Assembly: GCF_024701375.2 (NCBI RefSeq)
Contig: NZ_CP113910.1
Location: 1,550,001 to 1,614,000, forward strand
DNA from: Streptomyces sp. KMM 9044
Lineage (GTDB): Bacteria > Actinomycetota > Actinomycetes > Streptomycetales > Streptomycetaceae
Direction: 5' to 3'
DNA length: 64,000 nt
Positions 19,415-27,934 of the stretch are shown piece by piece. The position numbers and the translations under genes are program-made. Numbering within the stretch: position 1 is the first letter of the stretch; every line of letters begins with the position of its first letter. The notes under the pieces were generated by a model. The model searched no databases. It saw only the letters and a list, made by a program, of their open reading frames with translations, and had not been told where the DNA came from.

Positions 19415-20686
19415 ATGCACGTCCTCGTGGTGCACAACCGCTACGCCTCGGCGCAGCCGAGCGGGGAGAACAAGGTCGTCGACCAGGAGACGGCGCTGCT
19501 GCGCGGGGCCGGCCACCGGGTCGGACTGTTCGAGCGGCGCAGCGACGACATCGCCGGCCGGTCCCTGCCCGGCAAGGCCGCACTGCCGCTGCTCGTGCCG
19601 TGGAATCCCGCGGTCCGCAGGGAACTCGCCGCGCGGCTGCGCCGCGAACGGCCGGACGTGGTGCACATCCACAACGTCTTCCCGCTCCTGTCGCCGGCGG
19701 TGCTGGCCGCCTGCGCCGACGCCGGCGTGCCCGCCGTCGCCACGCTGCACAACTACACCCAGGTCTGCCCGCCCGGCACGCTGCAGCGGGACGGCCGGCC
19801 GTGCGCCGAGTGCGTCGGAGCCTCGCCGCTGCCCGCCGTCCGGCACGGCTGCTACCGCGGCTCCCGGCTGGCCACGGTGCCGCTCGCGGTCAGCCTGTCG
19901 GTCAACCGGCGACGGTGGTGGTCCGGCGTGGAGCGGTTCTTCTGCATCTCCGCGGCGCAGCGCGACGTCCTGGTGGAGGCCGGCATGCCCGCCGGACGGC
20001 TGGCGGTGAAGCACAACTTCGTGCCCGACCCGGAGGTCCGCCGGGCGGGTGACGGTGAGCATCTGCTCTTCCTCGGCCGCCTCGCGGAGGCCAAGGGCGT
20101 GCGGCTGCTGATGGCCGCGTGGGACGAGATCGCCACCGGCGGCGGCGCGGGCGTGCCGCTCGTGATCGTCGGGTCGGGGCCGCTGGAGCGGGAGGTGGCC
20201 GCCTGGGCGGCGGGCCGGGACGACGTGCGGTACGCCGGCCTGTACGACACGGCTCAGTGCCGCCAGGCCGTCGCGCGGTCGGTCGCCGTGGTGGCTCCCT
20301 CGACGTGGTGGGAGACCTTCGGCCTGGTGGTCGTGGAGGCGATGGCGGCAGGGGTACCGGCCGTCGCCGCCGGGCACGGCGCCTTCGCCGAACTCGTCGA
20401 GGACGGGAGGACGGGGCTGCTGCACCGGCCGGGCGACGCCGCCTCGCTCGCGTCCTGCCTGCGCCACATCACCGCCGAGGCGGCCCGTAACCGGGAGATG
20501 GGGCAGGCGGCCCGGCGCCGTTACGAGCAAGACTTCAGCCCGGCCGTCGGGCTGGAGCGCCTGCTGGAGGGGTACCGCACCGCGGTCGCGGGGCGGTCGG
20601 GCGGCGGGGACGGCCCGCCGCCGGGGGACGGAAGCACTGGCTCGCGGCGGGATCACCCGCGCGGGCGGGATGGGGGCAGTAGATGA
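19415..20686 (+). CDS. Glycosyltransferase family 4 (GT-B)
   Basis: This 423-residue protein starts with MHVLVVHNRYASAQPSGENK, typical of GT4 enzymes. The N-terminal domain has VVHIHNVFPLLSP and VATLHNYTQVCPPG, plus a cysteine set (CPPG, CAEC, HGC) seen in a GT4 subgroup. The C-terminal donor domain shows FLGRLAEAKGV, VIVGSGPLE and the signature PSTWWETFGLVVVEAMAAGVPAV with the donor-binding glutamates. It should transfer a sugar onto the growing lipid-linked repeat. The last 40 residues are low-complexity Gly/Pro/Arg. It overlaps the next gene by ATGA. The specific sugar is unknown. Confidence 0.87.
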   Translation: MHVLVVHNRYASAQPSGENKVVDQETALLRGAGHRVGLFERRSDDIAGRSLPGKAALPLLVPWNPAVRRELAARLRRERPDVVHIHNVFPLLSPAVLAACADAGVPAVATLHNYTQVCPPGTLQRDGRPCAECVGASPLPAVRHGCYRGSRLATVPLAVSLSVNRRRWWSGVERFFCISAAQRDVLVEAGMPAGRLAVKHNFVPDPEVRRAGDGEHLLFLGRLAEAKGVRLLMAAWDEIATGGGAGVPLVIVGSGPLEREVAAWAAGRDDVRYAGLYDTAQCRQAVARSVAVVAPSTWWETFGLVVVEAMAAGVPAVAAGHGAFAELVEDGRTGLLHRPGDAASLASCLRHITAEAARNREMGQAARRRYEQDFSPAVGLERLLEGYRTAVAGRSGGGDGPPPGDGSTGSRRDHPRGRDGGSR

Positions 20687-21918
20687 CACGATGCCGACTC
20701 TGCGGCTCGGGGGCGCTCGCGAGCGTCGTCGACCTGGGGGCGACTCCGCCGTGCGAGAGCTTTCTCGCCGCGGACCGACTGGACCGGCCGGAACCGGCGT
20801 ACCCGCTGCATCTGCGGGTGTGCACGGACTGCTGGCTCGCGCAAATCCCTCCGCTGATCACTCCGGAGGAGACGTTCACGCAGTACGCGTACTTCTCCTC
20901 CTACTCGACCTCCTGGGTGGAGCACGCGCGCACGTTCGTCGCCGACGCGGCGGCCCGGCTGGGTCTCGGCGCGGACTCTTTCGTGGTCGAGGTCGCGAGC
21001 AACGACGGGTACCTGCTGAAGCACGTGGTGGACCGCCGGATCCGCTGCCTCGGCATCGAGCCGTCGGTGAACGTCGGCGCCATCGCGCGGGACGCGGGTG
21101 TGCCCACGCTCACGGCGTTCCTCGACCCGGCCACCGGTTCCGGCGTCCGCGCCGAGCACGGCCCGGCGGACCTGGTCGTGGCCAACAACGTGTACGCGCA
21201 CATACCCGACGTGGTCGGCTTCACCCGGGGGCTGCGCGCCCTGGTCGCCGACGACGGCTGGGTCTCCATCGAGGTGCAGCACCTGCTGACCCTGATCGAG
21301 GAGAACCAGTACGACACGATCTACCACGAGCACTTCCAGTACTACACGGTCGCGGCCGCGGCCCGGGCGCTGGCGAGCGGCGGACTCACGCTGGTGGACG
21401 TGGAGTTGCTGCCGACGCACGGCGGTTCCGTCCGGCTGTGGGCGCGGCCGGACGGGGTGGCCGGGGAGCCGTCCCGGCGGGTGGCCGACGTCCTGGACCG
21501 GGAGAAGGCCGCCGGGCTGCAGGAGCTCTCCGGGTACGCCGAGTTCGCCGCCCGGGTGGCCAAGGTACGCCGTGACCTGCTGCGGTTCCTCATCGAGGCG
21601 GCCGAACGCGGCGAGACGGTCGTCGGCTACGGCGCGCCGGGCAAGGGCAACACCCTGCTCAACCACTGCGGCATCCGGCCCGACCTGCTGCCGTACACGG
21701 TCGACCGCAACCCCTACAAGCACGGCAGGTTCACCCCCGGCACCCGCATCCCGATCCTGCCGCCGGAGCGGATCGCCGTCGACCGGCCGGACTACGTCCT
21801 CGTGCTCCCGTGGAACCTGCGGGCCGAGCTGACCGAGCAGCTGTCCTTCGTGCACGAGTGGGGCGGGCGGCTGGTCTTCCCCATACCGGAACTGAGCATT
21901 GTCGAGGTCGAGCGATGA
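20683..21918 (+). CDS. NDP-sugar C-methyltransferase
   Basis: This 411-residue SAM-dependent enzyme belongs to the three-domain C-methyltransferase family known from deoxysugar pathways (TylC3/EvaC type). The N-terminus is a zinc-binding domain with CRLCGS and VCTDCW. The SAM domain carries VVEVASNDGYLLKHV. The motif YDTIYHEHFQYYT holds the His/Tyr pair used for proton abstraction next to the sugar ketone. The C-terminal Rossmann-like domain has VVGYGAPGKGNTLLNHCGI. It should add a branching methyl to a keto-sugar nucleotide. It directly precedes a nucleotidyltransferase, with which it is translationally coupled. Confidence 0.85.
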   Translation: MTRCRLCGSGALASVVDLGATPPCESFLAADRLDRPEPAYPLHLRVCTDCWLAQIPPLITPEETFTQYAYFSSYSTSWVEHARTFVADAAARLGLGADSFVVEVASNDGYLLKHVVDRRIRCLGIEPSVNVGAIARDAGVPTLTAFLDPATGSGVRAEHGPADLVVANNVYAHIPDVVGFTRGLRALVADDGWVSIEVQHLLTLIEENQYDTIYHEHFQYYTVAAAARALASGGLTLVDVELLPTHGGSVRLWARPDGVAGEPSRRVADVLDREKAAGLQELSGYAEFAARVAKVRRDLLRFLIEAAERGETVVGYGAPGKGNTLLNHCGIRPDLLPYTVDRNPYKHGRFTPGTRIPILPPERIAVDRPDYVLVLPWNLRAELTEQLSFVHEWGGRLVFPIPELSIVEVER

Positions 21919-22715
21919 AGGTCGTACTGTTCTGCGGCGGTTACGGGCTGCGGATGCGCAGCGGGACCTCCGACGACGTGCCCAAGCCGATGGCGATGGT
22001 CGGGCCGCGCCCGCTGATCTGGCACATCATGCGCTACTACGCGTACTACGGGCACACGGAGTTCATCCTGTGCCTCGGCTACGGGGCGCACCACATCAAG
22101 GACTTCTTCCTCAACTACGAGGAGACGACGTCCAACGACTTCGTCCTGCGGGGCGGGCGGACCGAGTTGCTGTCCACCGACATCGCCGACTGGACGATCA
22201 CGTTCGCGCAGACCGGCATCGAGTCGCCGATCGGGGAGCGGCTGCGCCGGGTGCGGCACCACCTGGACGGCGACGAGATGTTCCTCGCCAACTACGCCGA
22301 CGTGCTCACCGACGCCCCGCTGCCGGAGATGATCGACCGGTTCGCGCGGCGCGACGCCGGCGCGTCGATGATGGTGGTGCCGCCGCAGTCCTCGTTCCAC
22401 TGCGTGAACCTGGGCGAGGACGGCCTGGTGGGGGGCATCACCCCGGTGAGTGAACTGCCGCTGTGGGAGAACGGCGGTTACTTCGTCCTGCGCCGGGAGG
22501 TCCTCGACCACATCCCCGAGGGCGGTGACCTGGTCGCCGACGGATGTGCGCAGCTGGCCAAGCAGGGGCGGCTGGTGGCCCACCGGCACCGCGGTTTCTG
22601 GAAGCCGACCGACACCGTGAAGGAGCGGGCCGCGCTTGACGAGGCCTACGCCCGGGGCGACCGCCCGTGGGCGGTGTGGGAACGGGACGGTGCGGGCGCC
22701 GGGGCGAGGGCGTGA
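21915..22715 (+). CDS. Sugar-1-phosphate nucleotidyltransferase, RfbF-like
   Basis: This 266-residue protein resembles glucose-1-phosphate cytidylyltransferase. The N-terminus FCGGYGLRMRSGTSDDVPKPM contains the nucleotide-binding GG..R and the activating lysine, followed by IWHIMRYYAYYGH and FILCLGYGAHHIKDFF. It would make a CDP- or similar NDP-sugar from a hexose-1-phosphate, feeding the C-methyltransferase before it and the epimerase after it. ATG 21915 overlaps the preceding stop by 4 nt. I see no CDP-glucose 4,6-dehydratase in the operon, so either the epimerase-like protein serves that role or the nucleotide activated is different. Confidence 0.82.
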   Translation: MKVVLFCGGYGLRMRSGTSDDVPKPMAMVGPRPLIWHIMRYYAYYGHTEFILCLGYGAHHIKDFFLNYEETTSNDFVLRGGRTELLSTDIADWTITFAQTGIESPIGERLRRVRHHLDGDEMFLANYADVLTDAPLPEMIDRFARRDAGASMMVVPPQSSFHCVNLGEDGLVGGITPVSELPLWENGGYFVLRREVLDHIPEGGDLVADGCAQLAKQGRLVAHRHRGFWKPTDTVKERAALDEAYARGDRPWAVWERDGAGAGARA

Positions 22716-23356
22716 TCCGGCTCGGCGCCGGGCGCCTGGACCGGCTCGCCGCGGTGGGCGCGCACTGCGACGACATCGCCATCGGCGCCGGCGGCACGCT
22801 GCTGACGCTGTGCCTCGCCCGGCCCGGGATCCGCGTCGACGCGCTGGTGCTCTCCGGCGGCGGCGAGCGGGAGCAGGAGGAGCGGGCCGCGCTCGCCGCC
22901 TTCTGCCCCGGTGCCGACCTGCGGCTGACCGTGCTCAAGCTGCCGGACGGCCGGATGCCGGCGCACTGGGAGGAGGCCAAGGCCGCGGTCGAGGAACTGC
23001 GCGCACGGACCGAACCGGATCTCGTGCTGGCCCCGCGCACCGAGGACGCGCACCAGGACCACCGCGGGCTGGCGCGGTTGATGACCACCGCGTTCCGGGA
23101 CCACCTCGTGCTCGGCTACGAGATCGTCAAGTGGGACGGCGACCTCGGCCGGATGGCGGCGTACCAGCCGTTGTCGCCGGAGACCGCCGAGCGGAAGGTG
23201 CGGCTGCTGCAGGAGCACTACCCCTCGCAGCGGCACCGGCCCTGGTACGACCGGGAGGCCTTCCTGGGGCTGGCCCGGATCCGCGGCATCGAATGCCACG
23301 CCCGCTACGCCGAGGCGTTCGCCGTCACCAAACTCACTCTCGACCTGGGGGAATGA
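22712..23356 (+). CDS. PIG-L family deacetylase
   Basis: This 214-residue zinc-dependent deacetylase-like protein belongs to the GlcNAc-PI/LmbE family. The metal motif normally written A-H-P-D-D-E is AHCDDIAIGAGG here, so the terminal glutamate is replaced by isoleucine. The second motif, around EDAHQDHRGLA, carries the expected histidines. It would remove an acyl group from an amino sugar. The replaced glutamate may lower metal binding. The start is GTG 22712, overlapping the preceding stop. It sits between a nucleotidyltransferase and an epimerase, suggesting it acts on the sugar being built rather than on the finished polymer. Confidence 0.78.
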   Translation: MIRLGAGRLDRLAAVGAHCDDIAIGAGGTLLTLCLARPGIRVDALVLSGGGEREQEERAALAAFCPGADLRLTVLKLPDGRMPAHWEEAKAAVEELRARTEPDLVLAPRTEDAHQDHRGLARLMTTAFRDHLVLGYEIVKWDGDLGRMAAYQPLSPETAERKVRLLQEHYPSQRHRPWYDREAFLGLARIRGIECHARYAEAFAVTKLTLDLGE

Positions 23357-23359
23357 AGC

Positions 23360-24385
23360 GTGCGTGTACTGCTGACCGGACACCAGGGCTACCTGGGCAC
23401 CGTGATGGCCCCGGTCCTCACGGCCGCGGGCCACGAGGTCGTCGGTCTGGACGCCGGCCTGTTCGCCGACTGCGTCCTCGGCCCGGCGCCCACCGATCCG
23501 CCGGGGACACGGGTGGACCTGCGGGACATCACGGCCGAGCACGTGGCCGGGGTGGACGCCGTGATCCACCTGGCCGCGCTGTCCAACGACCCACTGGGCT
23601 CGCTGGCACCGGAACTCACCTACGACATCAACCACCACGCGTCCGTGCGGCTCGCCGAACTGGCCCGCGACGCGGGGGTCCAGCGCTTCCTGTACGCGTC
23701 GACCTGCTCGGTCTACGGGGCCGCCGGCGGCGACGACCTGGTGGGCGAGGACGCCCCGCTGCGCCCGGTGACACCGTACGCGGAGTCCAAGGTGCGGGTG
23801 GAGGACGACCTGCACGCGCTGGCCGACGGCGACTTCAGCCCGGTGTACCTGCGCAACGCCACCGCGTTCGGATACTCTCCCCGGCTGCGTGCCGACATCG
23901 TGCTGAACAACCTGGTGGGCCACGCGCTCCTGTCCGGGGAGGTGCTCGTGCTCTCGGACGGCACTCCCTGGCGTCCGCTGGTGCACGCCGCCGACATCGC
24001 ACGGGCCTTCGCCGCCGCGCTGACCGCACCGCGGGTGGCGGTGCACGACCGGGCGTTCAACATCGGCGGCGAGATCAACAACGTCACGGTCGCGGAGATC
24101 GCCGGGCAGGTCGCCGAGGCGGTGTCCGGCTCCAAGGTGGTGATCACCGGGGAGACCGGCGCCGACCCGCGGTCCTACCGGGTGGACTTCTCCCGGTTCC
24201 GGGCCGCGGTGCCCGGCTTCGACTGCGAGTGGACGGTGAAGCAGGGCGCGCTCGAACTCGCCGACGCCTACCGGGAGCACGGGCTGACCCGGGAGGACTT
24301 CGAACGGCGCTTCACCCGCCTCGCCGTGCTGCGCGCGGCCTCCGGCACCGGGACCGTCGACGACACCCTGCGGTGGCGCCGGTGA
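23360..24385 (+). CDS. NAD-dependent epimerase/dehydratase (extended SDR)
   Basis: This 341-residue protein has the N-terminal nucleotide site LLTGHQGYLGTVM. The catalytic region is STCSVYGAAGGDDLV followed by VTPYAESKV, giving the Ser/Thr and YxxxK triad of extended SDR sugar epimerases and dehydratases. LRNATAFGYSPRLRADIVLN is also typical of the NDP-sugar group. It probably epimerises or dehydrates the nucleotide sugar made by the preceding enzyme. The start is GTG 23360, and the next gene overlaps by GTGA. The exact reaction is not clear from sequence. Confidence 0.85.
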   Translation: MRVLLTGHQGYLGTVMAPVLTAAGHEVVGLDAGLFADCVLGPAPTDPPGTRVDLRDITAEHVAGVDAVIHLAALSNDPLGSLAPELTYDINHHASVRLAELARDAGVQRFLYASTCSVYGAAGGDDLVGEDAPLRPVTPYAESKVRVEDDLHALADGDFSPVYLRNATAFGYSPRLRADIVLNNLVGHALLSGEVLVLSDGTPWRPLVHAADIARAFAAALTAPRVAVHDRAFNIGGEINNVTVAEIAGQVAEAVSGSKVVITGETGADPRSYRVDFSRFRAAVPGFDCEWTVKQGALELADAYREHGLTREDFERRFTRLAVLRAASGTGTVDDTLRWRR

Positions 24386-25695
24386 CCGAGGTCGGCGAGG
24401 AGATGCACGCGCTGGTGGAGCGGTTGTACCCGCTGTGCCGGAGCATCACCGGCGACGGTGTGCGCGCCACCCTGGAGATCGTCGGCGAGTACGCCCCGCT
24501 CGAGGTGCACGAGGTGCCGACCGGGACCCGGGTGCTCGACTGGACGGTGCCGCAGGAGTGGAACATCCGGGACGCCTACATCGCCGACACCGCCGGCAAC
24601 CGGGTCGTCGACTTCGCCGCGTCCAGCCTGCACGTGCTCGGCTACAGCGTGCCGGTGTCGGCGACCATGCCGCTGTCCGAGCTGCGCGGACACCTGCACA
24701 CCCTGCCGGACCACCCGTCCTGGGTGCCGTACCGCACCAGCTACTACAAGCCGGAATGGGGGTTCTGCCTGGCCCAGGAGACCCTGGATGCGCTGCCGGA
24801 CGGCGAGTACGAGGTGCGCATCGACTCCACGCTCGCCGACGGCCACCTCACCTACGCCGAACACGTGGTCCCCGGGCAGGTCCCCGACGAGGTGATCGTC
24901 TCCTGCCACGTCTGCCACCCGTCGCTCGCCAACGACAACCTGGCCGGCATCGCGGTGGCGGTCTTCCTGGCCCGGGCGCTGGCGGAGCAAAGTCCCTACT
25001 ACACCTACCGGTTCATCTTCGCCCCCGGCACCATCGGGGCGATCACCTGGCTCGCCCGCAACGCCGAGCGGGTGAATGGGGTATCCCCTGCTCAAGCGGA
25101 GCCGAGAGCTGGGGGAAGGGTCCGGCACGGCCTGGTACTGGCCTGCGCCGGCGACCCGGGCGACCTGACCTACAAGCAGAGCAGGCGCGGCGACGCGGAG
25201 ATCGACCGGGTGCTGCGGCACGTGCTGGCCGCCTCCGAACGCCCGCACCGGATCGCCGAGTTCACTCCGTACGGCTACGACGAGCGGCAGTTCTGCTCGC
25301 CCGGGTTCGATCTCGGCGTGGGCTCGCTCAGCCGGACCCCGTACGCCGGGTACCCCGAGTACCACACCTCGGCGGACAACCTGGACTTCGTCTCCCCTCG
25401 GGCGATGGCGGACACGCTCGCCGTCTGCCGCGAGGCGTTCGCCGTCCTGGACCGCAACCGGCGGTACGTCAACCTCAGCCCCTACGGCGAGCCGCAGTTG
25501 GGCCGGCGCGGGCTGTACGACTCGCTCGGGGGCCGCAGCGACGCGAAGCACGCCCAGATGGCCATGCTCTGGGTGCTGAGCCTCTCCGACGGCGAGCACA
25601 GCCTGCTGGATGTCGCCGAGCGGTCCGGGCTGCCGTTCGACACCGTCGCGGTCGCGGCCGACGCCCTGCACGGTACCGGGCTGCTCAAGGCATGA
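24382..25695 (+). CDS. DUF4910 M28-like metallohydrolase
   Basis: This protein of about 437 residues resembles the DUF4910 group, an M28 aminopeptidase-like fold. The zinc region is VIVSCHVCHPSLANDNLAG and a second metal motif lies near EFTPYGYDERQFCSPGFDLG and YPEYHTSADNLDF. The C-terminal 90 residues look like a winged helix. Members often sit in polysaccharide loci among sugar-tailoring genes, and their reaction is unknown to me. Hydrolysis of an amide or ester on a sugar is a possibility. A 43-bp repeat (25077-25119) inserted in frame adds about 15 residues (within NGVSPAQAEPRAGGRV). The start is GTG 24382, overlapping the previous gene. Confidence 0.75.
   Translation: MTEVGEEMHALVERLYPLCRSITGDGVRATLEIVGEYAPLEVHEVPTGTRVLDWTVPQEWNIRDAYIADTAGNRVVDFAASSLHVLGYSVPVSATMPLSELRGHLHTLPDHPSWVPYRTSYYKPEWGFCLAQETLDALPDGEYEVRIDSTLADGHLTYAEHVVPGQVPDEVIVSCHVCHPSLANDNLAGIAVAVFLARALAEQSPYYTYRFIFAPGTIGAITWLARNAERVNGVSPAQAEPRAGGRVRHGLVLACAGDPGDLTYKQSRRGDAEIDRVLRHVLAASERPHRIAEFTPYGYDERQFCSPGFDLGVGSLSRTPYAGYPEYHTSADNLDFVSPRAMADTLAVCREAFAVLDRNRRYVNLSPYGEPQLGRRGLYDSLGGRSDAKHAQMAMLWVLSLSDGEHSLLDVAERSGLPFDTVAVAADALHGTGLLKA
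25077..25119 (+). repeat. 43-bp interspersed repeat, copy A
   Basis: The sequence runs from TGGGGTATCCC through GCTCAAGCGGAGCC to GGGGGAAGG. It is about 80% identical to the reverse complement of 30358-30400. I recall similar short GGGG...GGAAGG elements as common in Streptomyces genomes, usually between genes. This one sits inside the DUF4910 gene and keeps the frame. The low complexity of the encoded residues marks the boundaries. Confidence 0.8.
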
Positions 25696-26990
25696 CGCCG
25701 ATGACCACCGAGGGGGAGAAGGCAAGGCCGAGGGCGACGACCGCCAGGCGGGCCGTCGTCGGGCGGCTGTCCTGGGGACTGGCCGACCAGGCGGCCTCCA
25801 GCATGACCAACTTCGCGGTGGGCATCTACGTGGCCCGCTCGCTCGGGCTGACCGCGTTCGGCGTGTTCAGCCTCGCCTGGGTGACCTACGGAGTGGTGCT
25901 CAACGTCTCCCGCGGAGTGGCCACCGACCCGCTCATGGTGCGCTTCAGCGGCGTGTCGGACGCGTCCTGGCGCGGAGCGGTGGCCCGGTCGTCGGGTACC
26001 GCGCTCGGTGTCGGTGCCGCCCTCGGCACCGCGTCCGCGGTGGCCGGTCTCGCTCTCGGCGGCCGTGTGGGGACCGCGTTCGCCTGCCTCGGAGTCGTAC
26101 TGCCGGGGCTGCTGCTGCAGGACGCGTGGCGGTTCGCGTTCTTCGCCGCCGGCACCGGGCGGAAGGCGTTCGTCAACGACGTCGTGTGGGGCGTCGCGCT
26201 CGCCCTGGCCATGGTGGCGGCGGCCCGCGTGGGCAGCGTGTCCGCCTTCGTGCTCGCCTGGGGCGGGTCCGCCGCGGTGGCCGCGGTGTACGGCTGCCTC
26301 CAGTCCGGCATCCGGCCCCGCCTGGCCGGAGCGCGCGAGTGGGTGCGCGAGCACCGCGACCTCGGCTACCGGTACCTGGTCGAGAACGTCAGCAACAGCG
26401 GCGCGAGCCAGCTGCGGGCGTACGGGCTCGGCGCGATCGTCGGGGTCGGCGCGGTGGGTGTGATCCGGGGGGCCGAGCTGCTGCTCGGCCCGTTCCTCGC
26501 GCTGCTGATGGGGCTTTCCCTGGTCACCGTCGCGGAGGCGGCGCGGGTGCGGCGGCGGGCCCCGCAGCAGCTCGGCAGGTTCTGCCTCCTGCTCGGCGGC
26601 GGGCAGGCCGTCGCCGCGCTGCTCTGGGGCGGGGCCCTGCTGCTGGTGCCGGACCGGCTCGGCGAACTCGTGCTCGGCGGTGTCTGGAGTTCTGCCGCGG
26701 AGCTCATCGTGCCGGTCACGCTCGGCGTCGCGGGCGCAGGACTCGGCACCGGCGCGGCGGCCGGGCTGCGCGCGCTCGGCGCGGCCCGGCTCAGCCTGCG
26801 CAGCCAGCTGTTCGCCTCCGCCTGTTACGTCGTCGGCGGGCTCGGCGGGGCGGTCGTGGCCGGTACGGCCGGCTCGGCCTGGGGCGTCGCCGCCGCGACC
26901 GTCTGCGGCTCGGCCGTGTGGTGGCTGCACCTGCGGTCCGCCCTGCGCGAGCACCACCAGAACACCATCCGCGAAGTGAGGACGCCATGA
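25692..26990 (+). CDS. Wzx-like polysaccharide flippase
   Basis: This 432-residue integral membrane protein has about twelve hydrophobic segments and the N-terminal pattern SWGLADQAASSMTNFAVGIYVARSLGLTAFG. That pattern is characteristic of MATE/PST-type polysaccharide exporters. It should flip the lipid-linked repeat across the membrane for the O-antigen-ligase-like polymerase. ATG 25692 overlaps the preceding stop, and a second ATG at 25701 is in frame. The protein overlaps the next glycosyltransferase by ATGA. Confidence 0.82.
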   Translation: MTPMTTEGEKARPRATTARRAVVGRLSWGLADQAASSMTNFAVGIYVARSLGLTAFGVFSLAWVTYGVVLNVSRGVATDPLMVRFSGVSDASWRGAVARSSGTALGVGAALGTASAVAGLALGGRVGTAFACLGVVLPGLLLQDAWRFAFFAAGTGRKAFVNDVVWGVALALAMVAAARVGSVSAFVLAWGGSAAVAAVYGCLQSGIRPRLAGAREWVREHRDLGYRYLVENVSNSGASQLRAYGLGAIVGVGAVGVIRGAELLLGPFLALLMGLSLVTVAEAARVRRRAPQQLGRFCLLLGGGQAVAALLWGGALLLVPDRLGELVLGGVWSSAAELIVPVTLGVAGAGLGTGAAAGLRALGAARLSLRSQLFASACYVVGGLGGAVVAGTAGSAWGVAAATVCGSAVWWLHLRSALREHHQNTIREVRTP

Positions 26991-27934
26991 CCGACCGACC
27001 CCGGCTGAGCATCGGCCTGCCCGTGTACAACGGCGAGGAGTACCTGGCCGAGTCGTTCGACGCCCTGCTGGGCCAGACCTACGAGGACTTCGAGCTGGTC
27101 GTCTCCGACAACGCCTCGACGGACGGGACCCAGGACATCTGCCGGAGGTACGCCGCGCGGGACTCCCGCATCCGGTACATACGGCTGTCCCGGAACATCG
27201 GCGCCGCGCCGAACCACAACCACGTGTTCACCGCGTGCCGCGGTGAGCTGTTCAAGTGGGCCTCGCACGACGACCTGTACGCCCGGGACCTGCTGCGGCG
27301 CTGCGTGCAGGCGCTGGACGAGCGGCCCGACGTGATCCTCGCGCACACCGACCAGGCGGTCGTCGACGGCGACGGCCAGGTGAAGGTCCCCTACGCATAC
27401 GGGCTCGCCACCGCCTCGCCGCGTGCGCCGGAGCGCTTCCGCAGCATGCTGTTCGAGCCCGGCGGCGACGACTTCTACGGGGTGATGCGGGCCGATGTGC
27501 TGCGCCGGGTGAAGCCGCACGACAGTTACCACCACGCGGACCGCACGTTCGTCGCCGAGATCACCCTGCACGGCCCCTTCCACCAGGTGCCGGAGCTGCT
27601 GTACTTCCGCCGCGACCACCCCGCCCGCGCCGAGCGGGCGAACCCCTCCAAGCGCTCCCGGTGCGTCAATCTCGACCCGCGCCGGGCCGGCCTGCTGCAC
27701 CCGACGCCCCGGCTGCTCGCCGAGTACGTCTGGGGCTTCGTTTCGGCGATCCGGCGGGCGCCGCTGTCCCCGGCCGACCGGCGCGCGTGCTACCGCCACC
27801 TGGCCGCGTGGATGACCAGCCGGGTCCGGCCGGGCGCCGGCGAGCGGGTCGAGGACCGCGCCCCGGTCGACCCGGCCGGGCTCACCGTCTCCGTCGACGC
27901 CCTCGTCGCCGGCCGTGAGGGGAGGCGGGCGTGA
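26987..27934 (+). CDS. Glycosyltransferase family 2 (GT-A)
   Basis: This 315-residue protein has the GT2 start LSIGLPVYNGEEYLAESFDA, the nucleotide-sugar aspartate in VVSDNASTDGTQD and a metal-binding motif in KWASHDDLY. It should add one sugar in the repeat unit, acting at the cytoplasmic face. The C-terminal part after residue 240 is helical and basic without clear membrane segments. ATG 26987 overlaps the flippase stop and GTG of the next gene overlaps its own stop. Donor and acceptor are unknown. Confidence 0.88.
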   Translation: MTDRPRLSIGLPVYNGEEYLAESFDALLGQTYEDFELVVSDNASTDGTQDICRRYAARDSRIRYIRLSRNIGAAPNHNHVFTACRGELFKWASHDDLYARDLLRRCVQALDERPDVILAHTDQAVVDGDGQVKVPYAYGLATASPRAPERFRSMLFEPGGDDFYGVMRADVLRRVKPHDSYHHADRTFVAEITLHGPFHQVPELLYFRRDHPARAERANPSKRSRCVNLDPRRAGLLHPTPRLLAEYVWGFVSAIRRAPLSPADRRACYRHLAAWMTSRVRPGAGERVEDRAPVDPAGLTVSVDALVAGREGRRA

